NCBI GenBank assembly: GCA_937988885.1
Contig: CALKHR010000122.1
Span: forward strand, 1-49,369
Source of the DNA: an uncultured Roseiflexaceae bacterium
GTDB lineage: Bacteria > Chloroflexota > Chloroflexia > Chloroflexales > Roseiflexaceae
Reading direction: 5' to 3'
Length of the DNA: 49,369 bases
Shown here: piece after piece, positions 34,952 to 44,121 of the stretch
Numbering within the stretch: position 1 is the first letter of the stretch
How the letters are laid out: each line of letters begins with the position of its first letter
Position numbers and translations under genes: made by a program
Notes under the pieces: generated by a model
Databases searched by the model: none
What the model saw: the letters and a program-made list of their open reading frames with translations, nothing else
What the model was told of the DNA's origin: nothing

Positions 34952-35623
34952 ATGCCCGCCAATTATGAGGTGATCACTTTCGATTGCTACGGGACGCTGA
35001 TCGATTGGGAGGGTGGCATTGCCAACGCCTTCGCCGACGTAGCGCGCGCCGAGAGGGTGGCGCTCGATGCTGAACGTGCGCTGATCGACTACCATCACAT
35101 CGAGCCACAGGTCGAAGCAGAACAGTTTCGGCTCTACCACGCGGTTCTCGCGGAGACCGCACGCCGAGCGGTGGCGCTACAGGGTTGGCAGATGAGCGAG
35201 GCGGTAGCGCAGCGTTTCGCTGATAGTCTGCCGCAGTGGACGCCGTTTCCCGATACCAACGGCGCATTGGAGCGGCTGGCGAAGGCGGGCTATCGTTTGG
35301 GCATCCTCTCGAATGTGGACACCGCGCTATTGCAGGCCACGCTGCGACATTTCACCGTGCCGATGGATTTCATTGTGACCGCGCAGCAGGTTGGCTCGTA
35401 CAAGCCAGCGCACGCTCACTTCAAGCGCGCCCGCACGCTGATCGGCGATCAGCCATGGTTGCACGCCGCCCAAAGCCACTTCCACGATGTCGTTCCCGCC
35501 ACCGCGCTCGGCATTCCGGTGGTCTGGGTGAACCGCAAACAAGAAGCGCTGCCCGCAGGTGGGCCTGCACCATTGGCGCAGGTGCCCACCTTGGCAGCGC
35601 TCGCCGATTGGCTCGGCGCGTAA
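34952..35623 (+). CDS. HAD-superfamily hydrolase (haloacid dehalogenase type II-like)
   Basis: 223 residues. Motif I FDCYGTLIDW carries the nucleophile Asp, motif II is ILSNVD, the Lys region is GSYKPAHAHF and motif III is HFHDVVPATALGIPVVWVNR. A cap domain lies between. The type II haloacid dehalogenase resemblance is strongest, but many such proteins are phosphatases. GGAGG is six bases before the ATG. Its stop (35621-35623) directly abuts the stop of the converging LLM gene. Confidence 0.9.
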   Translation: MPANYEVITFDCYGTLIDWEGGIANAFADVARAERVALDAERALIDYHHIEPQVEAEQFRLYHAVLAETARRAVALQGWQMSEAVAQRFADSLPQWTPFPDTNGALERLAKAGYRLGILSNVDTALLQATLRHFTVPMDFIVTAQQVGSYKPAHAHFKRARTLIGDQPWLHAAQSHFHDVVPATALGIPVVWVNRKQEALPAGGPAPLAQVPTLAALADWLGA

Positions 35624-36457
35624 CTAGTGGCGAGGCGGCCCGCTCAGCACGCGCTCGCGGAACTCGGCCAAGCCCGTCGCGTCGCGCGGCAGGTTCCAGC
35701 GCGATTCGATCCACCACGTTGCGCCTGCCTCGGCCCACTTGCGGGTGATTTCGCGCGCTTCATCGGGATCATTGGTGGGCGTCTCGCCCTCCATAACCAC
35801 GTCGAACGGCGTCGTTAAGGTGCGGTTCTCGGCCACGAACGCGCTGATCGCCCGTAAGTCCTCGGGGGTCAGTGGGCGGCGCACGCCGTTTTCATCGCAT
35901 GCATCGGGCAGGATACCGTCGCACCGCAGCACACGGCGCATCGATTTCGGGCGCGGCCACATGCCCGCCACCCAGATCGGGATGCGGGGCTTTTGCTTGG
36001 GCGGCGGCGGTGGCCCAGTGAAATCGCACGGCTCGATATGGTAGTGCTTGCCGTGATAACTGAACGGTTGCCCGGCCCACAGGCCATTCAGAATATCGAG
36101 TCCTTCGTCGAGCAGTTCAGCGCGAATCTTGCGGTCGGTCACCTCGCCAAAGGCCGCGAAGCCCGTCTCGGGCGCGCCCAAGCCCACCGATAAGATCAGC
36201 CGCCCATCCGAGAGATCGTCGAGCGTGGCGGTTTCACTCGCCAACTTCCACGGTCGCATGCGCGAGACCGGCGTCAGGTCGGTGCCGAGCTTGATGCGCG
36301 TGGTGCGCATCGCCGCCGCCGCCAGCGAAACCCATGCATCGGTGCCCCAAACCGTCTCGTACACAAAAAAGCCATCCCATCCAGCCTGCTCCGCCTCGTA
36401 CGCAATGTCGGCTGCATCGCGAGCAGTGCCGCAGGGCAGTACAATACCGTATTTCAT
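35624..36457 (-). CDS. LLM-class flavin-dependent oxidoreductase
   Basis: 277 residues from MKYGIVLPCGTARD. The ATG at 36457 has AAGGAG upstream. The luciferase-like barrel is evident in IAYEAEQAGWDGFFVYE, RTTRIKLGTDLTPVSRMRPWKLASETATLDDLSDGRLILSVGLG-type segments and RIPIWVAGMWPRPKSMRR. It uses F420 or FMN, and the substrate is unknown. It is a second, more distant LLM member in the window. The tail end touches the HAD gene stop with no spacer. Confidence 0.88.
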   Translation of the reverse strand: MKYGIVLPCGTARDAADIAYEAEQAGWDGFFVYETVWGTDAWVSLAAAAMRTTRIKLGTDLTPVSRMRPWKLASETATLDDLSDGRLILSVGLGAPETGFAAFGEVTDRKIRAELLDEGLDILNGLWAGQPFSYHGKHYHIEPCDFTGPPPPPKQKPRIPIWVAGMWPRPKSMRRVLRCDGILPDACDENGVRRPLTPEDLRAISAFVAENRTLTTPFDVVMEGETPTNDPDEAREITRKWAEAGATWWIESRWNLPRDATGLAEFRERVLSGPPRH

Positions 36458-36574
36458 TGCCCATCTCCTTCGTTTTGCACCATACTCGTTCAGTGTACAA
36501 CTAATAGATGACACCCTCTGTCATATTTCGGTGGTACACTACGGGAGATGTTTCAAGCTCAGCGATGATGAGAG

Positions 36575-37330
36575 TATCCACAGATTACACAGATTTTACA
36601 GATTGAAAAAGGGAAATGGTTCGCTCTGTTGTATGTAACGAAATGCAGTGTCATCCTGAACAAACTGAAGGATCTCAAAGTGCAATGCAACGCGGAACAG
36701 TGAGATTCCTCACTTCGTGCTGCGCACTCCGTTCGGAATGACAATGAAACTACGAAGCAAACAATGCGGAATGACAATGAAACTACAAAGAAAACAGTGT
36801 CATCTCGAATGAAATGAGAGATCTCAACGTGAGACAGGGGGATTCCTCACTTCGTGCTGCGCACTCCGTTCGGAATGACAATGAAGCTATGAAGAAGACA
36901 ATGTCATCTCGAATGAAATGAGAGATCTCAGCGTGAGACAGGGAGATTCCTCACTTCGTGCTGCGCACTACGTTCGGAATGACAATGAAACTACGAAGCA
37001 AACAATTCGGAAGGACAACTAAACTACGAAGAAAACAATCTCATCTCGAATGAAATGAGAGATCTCAGTGTGAGACAGGGGGATTCCTCACTTCGTGCTG
37101 CGCACTACGTTCGGAATGACAACGAAACTACGAAGAAAACAGTGTCATCTCGAATGAAATGAGAGATCTCAGCGTGAGACAGGGGGATTCCTCACTTCGT
37201 GCTGCGCACTACGTTCGGAATGACAATGAACAGCATTGATTTTGACCTGTCAGGTCGGCAAAGCATGGCAATGAACTGCATTGTAGATACATTGATTTGC
37301 TTTTTCTAATCTGTGAAATCTGTGGATTAA
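36575..37330. repeat. Composite repeat array: five TGTCAT/ATGACA units framed by inverted ATCTGTGGAT elements
   Basis: Units begin at about 36650, 36799, 36903, 37040 and 37144. Each runs GTCATCTCGAATGAAATGAG, then GATCTC, GATTCCTCACTTCG and GTTCGGAATGACA. Spacings are 149, 104, 137 and 104 bp, the longer ones carrying an extra 30-45 bp partial copy of the unit tail. Unit ends TGTCAT and ATGACA are inverted repeats. The array is flanked by TATCCACAGATT-ACACAGATT (36575-36595) and, inverted, by AATCTGTGAAATCTGTGGATTA (37308-37329). No gene is supportable in the 36458-37348 gap. It ends 19 bp before the WYL gene. Confidence 0.85.
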
Positions 37331-37348
37331 AAACCCTGGAGAACCCTG

Positions 37349-38314
37349 ATGCGGGCCGATCGATTAGTCGCCATTCTGCTGCTGCTGCAAGTCGAGCAGC
37401 GGCTCACCTCGCGAGAACTAGCGAAGCGCCTGGAGGTTTCTGAGCGCACCATCCACCGCGATATGGAGGCGCTGAGCGCGGCGGGTGTGCCGATCATCGC
37501 CGACCGTGGCGTGGGTGGCGGCTGGCGCTTGCTGGAGGAATATCGCACCAAATTGACCGGCCTCAACGCCAACGAGGCCCGCGCGCTGTTTCTGGGCCTG
37601 CCCGACACCCTGCTCAAAGACCTGGGCCTGGAGCAAGCGGCGGACTCGGCGCTAGTGAAGGTGCTGGCGGAATTGCCCAGCTTCGTGCGGCGCAACGCCG
37701 AAAGCGCCAGCCAGCGCATCTACATCGATCCGGGTGGTTGGCGGCAATCGCCCGACGACGTGTCGCACCTACCGACACTGCAAGCCGCTGTGTGGCAGGA
37801 GCGCAAACTGCTGCTGGAATACGAGCGTAGCGACGGCACGAAGGTGGAGCGCCTGCTTGACCCGCTCGGTTTGGTGGCGAAAGGCAGCCTGTGGTATCTG
37901 ATCGCGGCGTCGGAGGGCACCCCGCGCACGTATCGCGTGTCGCGCGTGCGACGAGCCGAACTCTGCGCGGAGCCATGTACTCGTCCGCCCGATTTCGATC
38001 TGGCGAGCTACTGGCGAGAGTCGACCGCGCAGTTTCAGGCGAACCTACCGCGTTACCCGGCGGTGCTGCGGGTCGCGCCCGAGATCCTGCCCCGGATGCG
38101 CTCGGAGAGTCGTTACGCGCGGATCGAGGAGGTCGGCCCGCCCGAGCACGATGGCTGGATGACGGTGCGGATTCGTTTCGAGGTGGAGCACAGCGCCTGC
38201 GAGTATGTGTTGAGCTACGGCACGCAGATCGAAGTGCTGGAGCCGCCCGAGTTGCGCGATCTCGTGGTGCGCTCGGCCCAGGCGATCGTGGAGTTCTACG
38301 CCCAGCGGGGCTAA
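37349..38314 (+). CDS. YafY-type transcriptional regulator (HTH_11 + WYL)
   Basis: 321 residues. The N-terminal winged helix has RLTSRELAKRLEVSERTIHRDMEALSAAGVPI. A linker follows with GVGGGWRLLEEY. The WYL domain contains DPLGLVAKGSLWYLIAASEG and the C-terminal WCX-like part. Such regulators often respond to nucleic-acid-type ligands and control DNA damage or defence genes; the target here is unknown. Its start follows a GGAG site just after the repeat array. Its stop codon overlaps the converging ABC permease stop (bases 38311-38314), so this end has no terminator. Confidence 0.9.
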   Translation: MRADRLVAILLLLQVEQRLTSRELAKRLEVSERTIHRDMEALSAAGVPIIADRGVGGGWRLLEEYRTKLTGLNANEARALFLGLPDTLLKDLGLEQAADSALVKVLAELPSFVRRNAESASQRIYIDPGGWRQSPDDVSHLPTLQAAVWQERKLLLEYERSDGTKVERLLDPLGLVAKGSLWYLIAASEGTPRTYRVSRVRRAELCAEPCTRPPDFDLASYWRESTAQFQANLPRYPAVLRVAPEILPRMRSESRYARIEEVGPPEHDGWMTVRIRFEVEHSACEYVLSYGTQIEVLEPPELRDLVVRSAQAIVEFYAQRG

Positions 38315-38976
38315 TTGGCTTGGCGCTGTTCCTCGCCACCCAGCGGACGTGCCGCGAGGCGTTCCAGTCCACGCAGCAGCACGTGTGCGCCAAGCGCCAG
38401 CAGCGTGATGGCGATGCTGCCCGCCACAATCCGTGCGCGGCTGCCAGTGGCGACGCCCTGGAACAGCAGTTGGCCCAACCCGCCAGCCCCGATAAACGCC
38501 GCCACCGTCGCGATCGCGATCGTCGAGAGCGTGGCGATGCGGGTGCCCGCCAGGATCAGCGGCAGAGCCAGGGGCAACTCGACCCGCCAAAAGCGCTGCC
38601 AGCCGTTCATGCCCATGCCCTTGGCGGCCTCGATGATCGCCGGATCGATGCCGACCAAGCCGACCAACACGTTGCGCACCAGCATCACTTGGGCGTAAGC
38701 CACCAGCGCCACGATCGCCGTGCGCGCCCCCAGCCCCAGCAGCGGGATCAGCAACACAAACAGCGACAAGCTCGGGATGGTGTAGATCACACCCAGCACA
38801 CCCAACACCGGAGAGCGCAGCCACGCCACTTTGCTCAGCAGCCAGCCGAGCGGCAGGGCGATCGCTAGGGCGATCAGCAGGGTGATGCCCACCAAGCGGA
38901 TGTGCTCGCCGAGCAGAGCCAACACCGCGCTTTGATTGTCGAACAGGAAGCGGAAGCCGTTTATCAGTTGCTGCAT
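38311..38976 (-). CDS. opuCD: Glycine betaine/osmoprotectant ABC transporter permease
   Basis: 221 residues from MQQLINGFRF. The long frame upstream to 39207 overlaps the ATPase gene and is not coding. There are about six helices and the EAA-like loop AKGMGMNGWQRFWRVELPLALPLILAGTR of ProW/OpuC permeases. It is the last gene of the operon, 7 bp after the ATPase. It forms the membrane channel with the second permease (41040-41687). Confidence 0.9.
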   Translation of the reverse strand: MQQLINGFRFLFDNQSAVLALLGEHIRLVGITLLIALAIALPLGWLLSKVAWLRSPVLGVLGVIYTIPSLSLFVLLIPLLGLGARTAIVALVAYAQVMLVRNVLVGLVGIDPAIIEAAKGMGMNGWQRFWRVELPLALPLILAGTRIATLSTIAIATVAAFIGAGGLGQLLFQGVATGSRARIVAGSIAITLLALGAHVLLRGLERLAARPLGGEEQRQAN

Positions 38977-38983
38977 AACTGTT

Positions 38984-39964
38984 CTATGCGTCTGTGGTGC
39001 GCGGCTGCATCGCAGCGGCGCGTAGGTCTTCGAGCGACAATGTGCCCATCGCCTGGCCATCGCCATCGACGACTGCCAGCGAGTCGGTGCCGCTGCGCAG
39101 GAGCAGCGAGATCGCCTGGCGCAGATCGTCGCGCGGGCCGATCTGAGCCGTGTGGCCGTCGGTGTGGGCCAACTGCCCGTTTTGCTGCGCTGCCAGCGCA
39201 TCCTCAACCGGAATCAGGCTCAAGCGCCGCAACACATCCTCGGTGCCTACCAAACGCTCAACGAAGCGCTCAGCTGGCTGCGTCAGGATGCGCAACGGCG
39301 TATCGTACTGTACGATCTTCCCGCTGCGCATCACGATGATTTTGTCGGCGAGCCGCAGCGCCTCCTCCACATCGTGCGTCACAAACAGGATGGTTTTGCC
39401 GAGCCGTCGCTGGATCGCTCGCAGTTCATCCTGCAACTTGGTGCGGGTGATCGCGTCGATCGCGCCGAATGGCTCGTCCATCAGCATCAGGGCTGGATCG
39501 GCGGCCAACGCCCGTGCAAGCCCCACGCGCTGTTGCTCGCCACCCGAGAGTTGGCGCGGGTAGCGGGTGCGGTAGCTGCGCGGCAGCCGCACCAAATCCA
39601 GCAACTCGTCGATTCGCGCATCGATGCGCTGGCGGTCCCAACCGAGTAGCTTGGGCACCACAGCGATATTTTGCTCGATGCGCATATGGGGGAACAGCCC
39701 GGTCTGCTGGATGGCGTAGCCGATCTTGCGGCGCAGCTCGGTGACGGGCAGGCTGCGCGCGTCGATATCGCCGATCAGAATGCGCCCACTGCTCGGCTCG
39801 TACAGCCGATTGATCATCTTGAGCAGTGTGGTTTTGCCGCAGCCCGAAGGACCAAGCAACACCACAAACGCGCCTTCTTCAGCCGTGAAACTGACATCAT
39901 CAACAGCAGGACGCGACTCGTTGGGGAACTGCTTGGTCAGGTGCTCGACGCGAATCGCGCTCAT
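38984..39964 (-). CDS. opuCA: Osmoprotectant ABC transporter ATP-binding protein
   Basis: 326 residues from MSAIRVEHLTKQF; the 22 residues upstream are not conserved. It has Walker A GPSGCGKTTLLKM, Q-loop YAIQQTGLFPHM, signature LSGGEQQRVGLARAL, Walker B ALMLMDEPFGAID and switch His in FVTHDVEEA. The C-terminus carries a CBS-like regulatory domain (GTDSLAVVDGDGQAMGTLSLEDL). It powers uptake of betaine, choline or similar solutes. It sits between the binding protein and the last permease. Confidence 0.93.
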   Translation of the reverse strand: MSAIRVEHLTKQFPNESRPAVDDVSFTAEEGAFVVLLGPSGCGKTTLLKMINRLYEPSSGRILIGDIDARSLPVTELRRKIGYAIQQTGLFPHMRIEQNIAVVPKLLGWDRQRIDARIDELLDLVRLPRSYRTRYPRQLSGGEQQRVGLARALAADPALMLMDEPFGAIDAITRTKLQDELRAIQRRLGKTILFVTHDVEEALRLADKIIVMRSGKIVQYDTPLRILTQPAERFVERLVGTEDVLRRLSLIPVEDALAAQQNGQLAHTDGHTAQIGPRDDLRQAISLLLRSGTDSLAVVDGDGQAMGTLSLEDLRAAAMQPRTTDA

Positions 39965-40039
39965 AATGCTACCTCTACTCAATGCGAGATTTGTGTGGCG
40001 GATGCGCGGTGACCATCGCGCATCCACCAACCCGTACTG

Positions 40040-41014
40040 CTACTGGATCAGACCCTGCTCCGTCAGGAACGCCTTGGCGACCGCCGCGTAGTCCTCGCCA
40101 TCGATATCGACCTTGGCGTTCAGCCCCGTGATCACCTCGTCTGTCAGCAGCGGAGCGAGCTTGTTGAGCGCGTCGGCGATCTGCGGGTACTTGGTCAGCG
40201 TATCCTGGCGCACCACCGGCGCGATGTTGTAGATCGGGTAGAGCGTCTTGTCGTCGTTCAGCACCACCAAGCCATCGGCGGCGATTCGCGCATCGGTGGT
40301 GAATACCACCACCACGTCGATCTCACCGTTCTTGAGCGCATCGTAGCGCAATGGCCCGGTGCCGAGCTGCTTCAGTTCCTTGAACTCGAAGCCGCCGTAG
40401 GTCTCTTGCAAGCCTTTGATGCCGTCCTCACGCTCGGTGAACTCGGCGGGCGCGCCCAAGCGCAACTCGCTGGCCTTGGTCGCTAGGTCGGAGTAGCTGG
40501 TGATGCCGTACTGCTCGGCGATCTCCTTGGTGGTCGCCAAGCCCTGCGTATCGTTGAACGGCGAGGGCGTCAGCCAGGTCAGCGAGAATTGCTCCTCGTA
40601 GCCCTGCTTGACGGCTTGGAAGATCTCCTGCGGGTCTTTCAGCGGGTCTTGCTTCAGCACGGTAAGCAGACCCGTCGAAGTGTATTCGGGATAGAGATCG
40701 ATCTCGCCCGCCACAATCGCCGCCTGCGCGATCGGCGTGCCACCCAGGTTGATCTTTCGCTCGACCTGGAGGCCCGCGTTCTCAAGCAAGAGCGCGTACA
40801 TCTCGGCGACGATAAACTCCTCGGTGAAGTCCTTCGAGGCAACCACGACACTCCCGCTCGCGGCTGGCTCACTGCTCGCCGCAGTCGGCGCTGCCGCCGC
40901 AGTTGGGGCGGGTTCGGCGGGCATCGACGTTGGTGTGGTGGTCCCACAGGCCGCCAACACCAGCGCACTCAGTACGCCAAGCAGCAGGAATCGATACCAT
41001 CGCATCTTAGTCAT
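40040..41014 (-). CDS. opuCC: Osmoprotectant-binding lipoprotein
   Basis: 324 residues from MTKMRWYRFLLL, chosen for AAGGAG eight bases upstream rather than the GTG at 41023. Lipobox LAAC with Cys23, then an Ala/Pro/Thr-rich tether. The OpuAC-like domain has KDFTEEFIVAEMYALLLENAG, VAGEIDLYPEYTSTG and VVFTTDARIAADGL. It delivers quaternary amines to the permeases from outside the membrane. It lies between the first permease and the ATPase. Confidence 0.93.
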   Translation of the reverse strand: MTKMRWYRFLLLGVLSALVLAACGTTTPTSMPAEPAPTAAAAPTAASSEPAASGSVVVASKDFTEEFIVAEMYALLLENAGLQVERKINLGGTPIAQAAIVAGEIDLYPEYTSTGLLTVLKQDPLKDPQEIFQAVKQGYEEQFSLTWLTPSPFNDTQGLATTKEIAEQYGITSYSDLATKASELRLGAPAEFTEREDGIKGLQETYGGFEFKELKQLGTGPLRYDALKNGEIDVVVVFTTDARIAADGLVVLNDDKTLYPIYNIAPVVRQDTLTKYPQIADALNKLAPLLTDEVITGLNAKVDIDGEDYAAVAKAFLTEQGLIQ

Positions 41015-41039
41015 CTGTAACACTCCTTGATTGTTGGTG

Positions 41040-41687
41040 CTACTGGGTGAGAGGGCTTAACCAACGCTGTGCGCTGCTGAACAACGCTTCAGAGAACAGC
41101 GCCAGAAGAGCAACGGGGATGGCACCAACAAGCATAATGCGCGGCTCCAACAGGGCGAAACCGCGTGTAATAAAATCGCCGAGCCCACCGCCGCCGATAA
41201 ACGCGGCCAACGTGGCGCTCGCGATCACTTCAACCGCTGCGATGCGGATTCCGGCCAACATCGCCGGTAGTGCCAGCGGCAACTCGATCTGCCGCAACAC
41301 CTGTGAAGGCAACATGCCCATGCCGTACGCCGCCTCGACAACTGCCGAATCGACGTTGCGAATGCCAGCGTAGACATTGATGAGAATCGGGGGAAAGGCG
41401 AGCAGCGTGAGCGCGAACAGCGCGGGCCGAAACCCGGTGCCCAAGTAGGGCAGGGCCAGGAACAGAATCGCCAGGCTCGGCACCAAACGCAAGGCGCCAA
41501 ACCCGTTGATCACCCATTGTGCGCTGCGGTGGTGACGCGAGATCCAAATACCCAGCGGCAGGCCGATCAACAAACTGATCGCCAGTGCAGACAGGCTCAG
41601 GATAAGGTGGCGCGACAACGCCTCCCAAAAGTGCGCCTGATTTTGAAGCCAATAGCGATACGCCTCAATCAACAATTCCATCATCAT
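41040..41687 (-). CDS. opuCB: Glycine betaine/osmoprotectant ABC transporter permease
   Basis: 215 residues, about six membrane helices, with the EAAYGMGMLPSQVLRQIELPLALPAMLAGIR coupling loop of this family. It starts with three consecutive Met codons, so the true start is uncertain, and no strong ribosome site is visible. It is the first gene of the transporter operon, and the binding-protein gene follows after 25 bp. No consensus promoter was seen in the short gap before it. Confidence 0.9.
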   Translation of the reverse strand: MMMELLIEAYRYWLQNQAHFWEALSRHLILSLSALAISLLIGLPLGIWISRHHRSAQWVINGFGALRLVPSLAILFLALPYLGTGFRPALFALTLLAFPPILINVYAGIRNVDSAVVEAAYGMGMLPSQVLRQIELPLALPAMLAGIRIAAVEVIASATLAAFIGGGGLGDFITRGFALLEPRIMLVGAIPVALLALFSEALFSSAQRWLSPLTQ

Positions 41688-41804
41688 CCAAATAACACAA
41701 AGGCGATCTGCACAAAACGTGAGCTGTTCGCGAGAATGAGCGTGATGGGATGTGGGAGTGGTATGTGGGTACGACGTTGACGTGGCAAATGAGGATGTAT
41801 ACGC

Positions 41805-42788
41805 CTAATGCAATGAGCGCATCAACAGCAGTAAGCCAGCAATTATCAGGCCAGCGGCCAGCGCCGCAAAGACGATCTGCTGAGTGAACAGCATCACCAC
41901 GAATGCCACGGCGAAGGGAATGAGCCAGAGCAGCCAGCGCGATGTGTTGGGTACGGCGGCCAGTTGTGGATACACGACTGCCTGCTCGGTGGGGAGATCG
42001 TTGTAGGTTGCTTGGCCCGATTGGCCCTGATGCTGGCCCTCGAAGACTCCGGGTGGCAGCGGCGCCCCCGGGACGGGCATGTCGCGGGCCTCGGCCAAAT
42101 AGGCCGCCCGCCAATCGTGATCTGGGCGTTGTTTATGCTCGAACAAATGGTACGCGGCCCGCTGGATGTAGGCTGGATGCCCGGTGCTCAGGCGGGAGAT
42201 CTCGTTGAGTTCAGCGGGCGTGAACCGCACATTGGTCGCATCCAAATACGCCTCGGTCATCAGGCGCACCTCGGGTGGCCCCATCGCGCCCAAGGTCATA
42301 TAGGCGAACCGCTCGCTCAGTGTGGGTGGTCGGCCCGTCATCGCCACCACCAGCATCAGCAAGCCGCCCCGTACGATCCGCGCCAATGCCTCCAGCAGTA
42401 TCTCGCCCCACGGCTGCTCGAACGCGGCCTGCGCGTTATCGAGGCAGAGCAGCACCGGGTCGCCGCGCTCGATCAGCGCGATCTCCAGCGCCGACGCCGT
42501 GTCGCCGCGTCCCCCCACTGCCCGAATGACCGTCTCATAGACCGCTGCGGAACTGTTCGCGCCCACCAAGTCGAGGTAGAAGCCCTGCAGTTCGGGAATC
42601 TCCAAGTTCACCGCCGCCGACTGCACGATATGGTTGAGAAGCGAGGATTTGCCGATCTTCGGTACGCCGCTGATCAACACTGGACGCCCAGCCTCTAGCC
42701 GTTCGAAGATCTGCGACAGTTCGGCCCAGCGCCCGGTGAAACGCTCGGGGTCCACAATCTGTTCGCGCTCGATGAAGGGATTTGTCAT
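41805..42788 (-). CDS. AAA-type P-loop ATPase with C-terminal membrane anchor
   Basis: 327 residues from MTNPFIEREQ (a TTG at 42797 is possible but no better supported). Walker A SGVPKIGKSSLLN is near residue 45, and a Walker B-like VLLCLDNAQA lies in the middle. A winged-helix-like region follows, and two membrane helices end the protein (WLLWLIPFAVAFVVMLF and LAAGLIIAGLLLLM). The N-terminal FTGRWAELSQIFERLEAGRPVLISG resembles ORC1/Cdc6- or STAND-type ATPases. The effector is not visible. It has a consensus promoter, and its role may be membrane-linked signalling (inference). Confidence 0.82.
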   Translation of the reverse strand: MTNPFIEREQIVDPERFTGRWAELSQIFERLEAGRPVLISGVPKIGKSSLLNHIVQSAAVNLEIPELQGFYLDLVGANSSAAVYETVIRAVGGRGDTASALEIALIERGDPVLLCLDNAQAAFEQPWGEILLEALARIVRGGLLMLVVAMTGRPPTLSERFAYMTLGAMGPPEVRLMTEAYLDATNVRFTPAELNEISRLSTGHPAYIQRAAYHLFEHKQRPDHDWRAAYLAEARDMPVPGAPLPPGVFEGQHQGQSGQATYNDLPTEQAVVYPQLAAVPNTSRWLLWLIPFAVAFVVMLFTQQIVFAALAAGLIIAGLLLLMRSLH

Positions 42789-42897
42789 ACAAAGCAACCG
42801 TTTATGTAGGCGGCAGTATTGGGCGCTCGTTCGGACTCAATGGAGTTGGTCGAGGACGTTGCGCTCGTGGCGGAGTTGTTCAGCACTAATGTGCGAT

Positions 42898-42926
42898 AGT
42901 ATACCAAACCCTGCGGCGGCTATCAA
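42898..42926 (-). promoter_or_regulatory. Promoter of the AAA-ATPase gene
   Basis: Minus-strand TTGATA (42921-42926), a 17-base spacer and TATACT (42898-42903), preceded by TGG. Start near 42891, leader about 103 bases. Confidence 0.65.
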
Positions 42927-42969
42927 CAAAATTGGGGTCGTTCATGGCAGGTTTCCTACTAAAGTCGGA

Positions 42970-43011
42970 GCTAAAACAAAGCGCGCAACGAGTTCACCCC
43001 GTCGCGCGCTT
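42970..43011 (-). terminator. Rho-independent terminator of moaA
   Basis: AAGCGCGC (42979-42986) pairs with GCGCGCTT (43004-43011), extended by ACG/CGT across one mismatch. On the minus strand TGTTTTAGC follows. It ends the mrp-moaA unit. Confidence 0.75.
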
Positions 43012-43048
43012 GTTGGATATTGAACGTTGCCTCGTTCGGCGAGGCGTG

Positions 43049-44116
43049 TTAGCCGCCTAGCTCCGACATGCCGCGCAGGGTCGGCAGTACGCCTTCGGGT
43101 AGGCCGTGGCCCCAGGGCTTGATGGCGACCGCGTGGCGCACCAACTGCTCGATCTCGGCCTCGCTCGCGCCACTGCGGATGGCGGCGCGCAGATCGACCT
43201 CATCATCGCGTAGCAGGCACAGGTGCAGCCGACCGTCGGCGGTGAGCCGCATACGGTTGCAGGTCGAGCAGAACGGGTCACTGATGGCGCTGATAAAGCC
43301 GAGCTTGCCCTGTGCGCCTGGGATGCGGTAGCGCCGTGCTGAGTCGGTGGGCGCAAGTCCCAGCGATTCGAGTGGGCCGTACGCCGCCTCGATCTGCGCG
43401 ATCAGTTCCTCGCTCTTCACCACGCCGTCCTGCGCGACGTTCGCCACGCCAGTGAGCGGCATCACCTCGATGAAGCGCATCTCCCAGCGGTGTTCGAGCG
43501 TGAGCGCCGCCAACTGCGGCACCTCGTCATCGTTCAGGCCGCGCACGATCACCGCATTGAGCTTGATCGGGTGCAGGCCCACGCGATCGGCCTCCTTGAT
43601 GCCCTCCCACACTTGATCGAGTCGTCCGCCACGGGTCATCTGGCGGAACTTGACCGGATCGAGCGTATCGATGCTGATATTGAGGCGATCCAGCCCTGCT
43701 TCCTTCAGCGCGGCGGCTGTTTTGTGCAGCCGCAGGCCGTTGGTGGTCATTGCCATGTGCTCGATGCCGGGCACCGACTTGATCGCCCGCACCAACTCGA
43801 TCAGGTCGGGGCGCAGGCTTGGCTCGCCGCCGGTGAGACGAATTTTACGGAAGCCAGCCTTGGCAGCGGCGCGCACGACCAGCACCAACTCCTCGCTGGT
43901 GAGCAACTCGGGGCGCGGCATAAAGTGCATTCCGCTGGCTGGCATGCAGTAGACGCAGCGTAGATTACAGCGATCGGTAAGCGAGATGCGCAAGTAATCG
44001 ATCCGACGATCAAAGGCATCGTGGGCGGGTGCGGAGGTGTCGTAGGTGGGAATGGTCTGGCGCGCGTCGGACGAGTACAGTGGGATGGTGGTTGCGTTCA
44101 GGGTTTGTGCTGCCAT
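43049..44116 (-). CDS. moaA: GTP 3',8-cyclase (molybdenum cofactor)
   Basis: 355 residues from MAAQTLNATTI, with GAGG five bases before ATG 44116. The radical-SAM cluster is C50-x3-C54-x2-C57 (DRCNLRCVYC). The second 4Fe-4S site is FCSTCNRMRLTADGRLHLC, and the conserved GG tail (ELGG) is present. It rearranges GTP to the first Moco intermediate. Its Shine-Dalgarno is inside a small hairpin preceded by a larger one, suggesting riboswitch-like control. It follows mrp by 131 bp, and its two Fe-S clusters may depend on Mrp and the ferredoxin upstream (inference). Confidence 0.96.
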   Translation of the reverse strand: MAAQTLNATTIPLYSSDARQTIPTYDTSAPAHDAFDRRIDYLRISLTDRCNLRCVYCMPASGMHFMPRPELLTSEELVLVVRAAAKAGFRKIRLTGGEPSLRPDLIELVRAIKSVPGIEHMAMTTNGLRLHKTAAALKEAGLDRLNISIDTLDPVKFRQMTRGGRLDQVWEGIKEADRVGLHPIKLNAVIVRGLNDDEVPQLAALTLEHRWEMRFIEVMPLTGVANVAQDGVVKSEELIAQIEAAYGPLESLGLAPTDSARRYRIPGAQGKLGFISAISDPFCSTCNRMRLTADGRLHLCLLRDDEVDLRAAIRSGASEAEIEQLVRHAVAIKPWGHGLPEGVLPTLRGMSELGG

Positions 44117-44121
44117 AGCGA

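Noticed and set aside
36650..37230. CRISPR-like array
   Set aside because: Units are over 100 bp with no unique spacers of constant length, and no cas genes are nearby.
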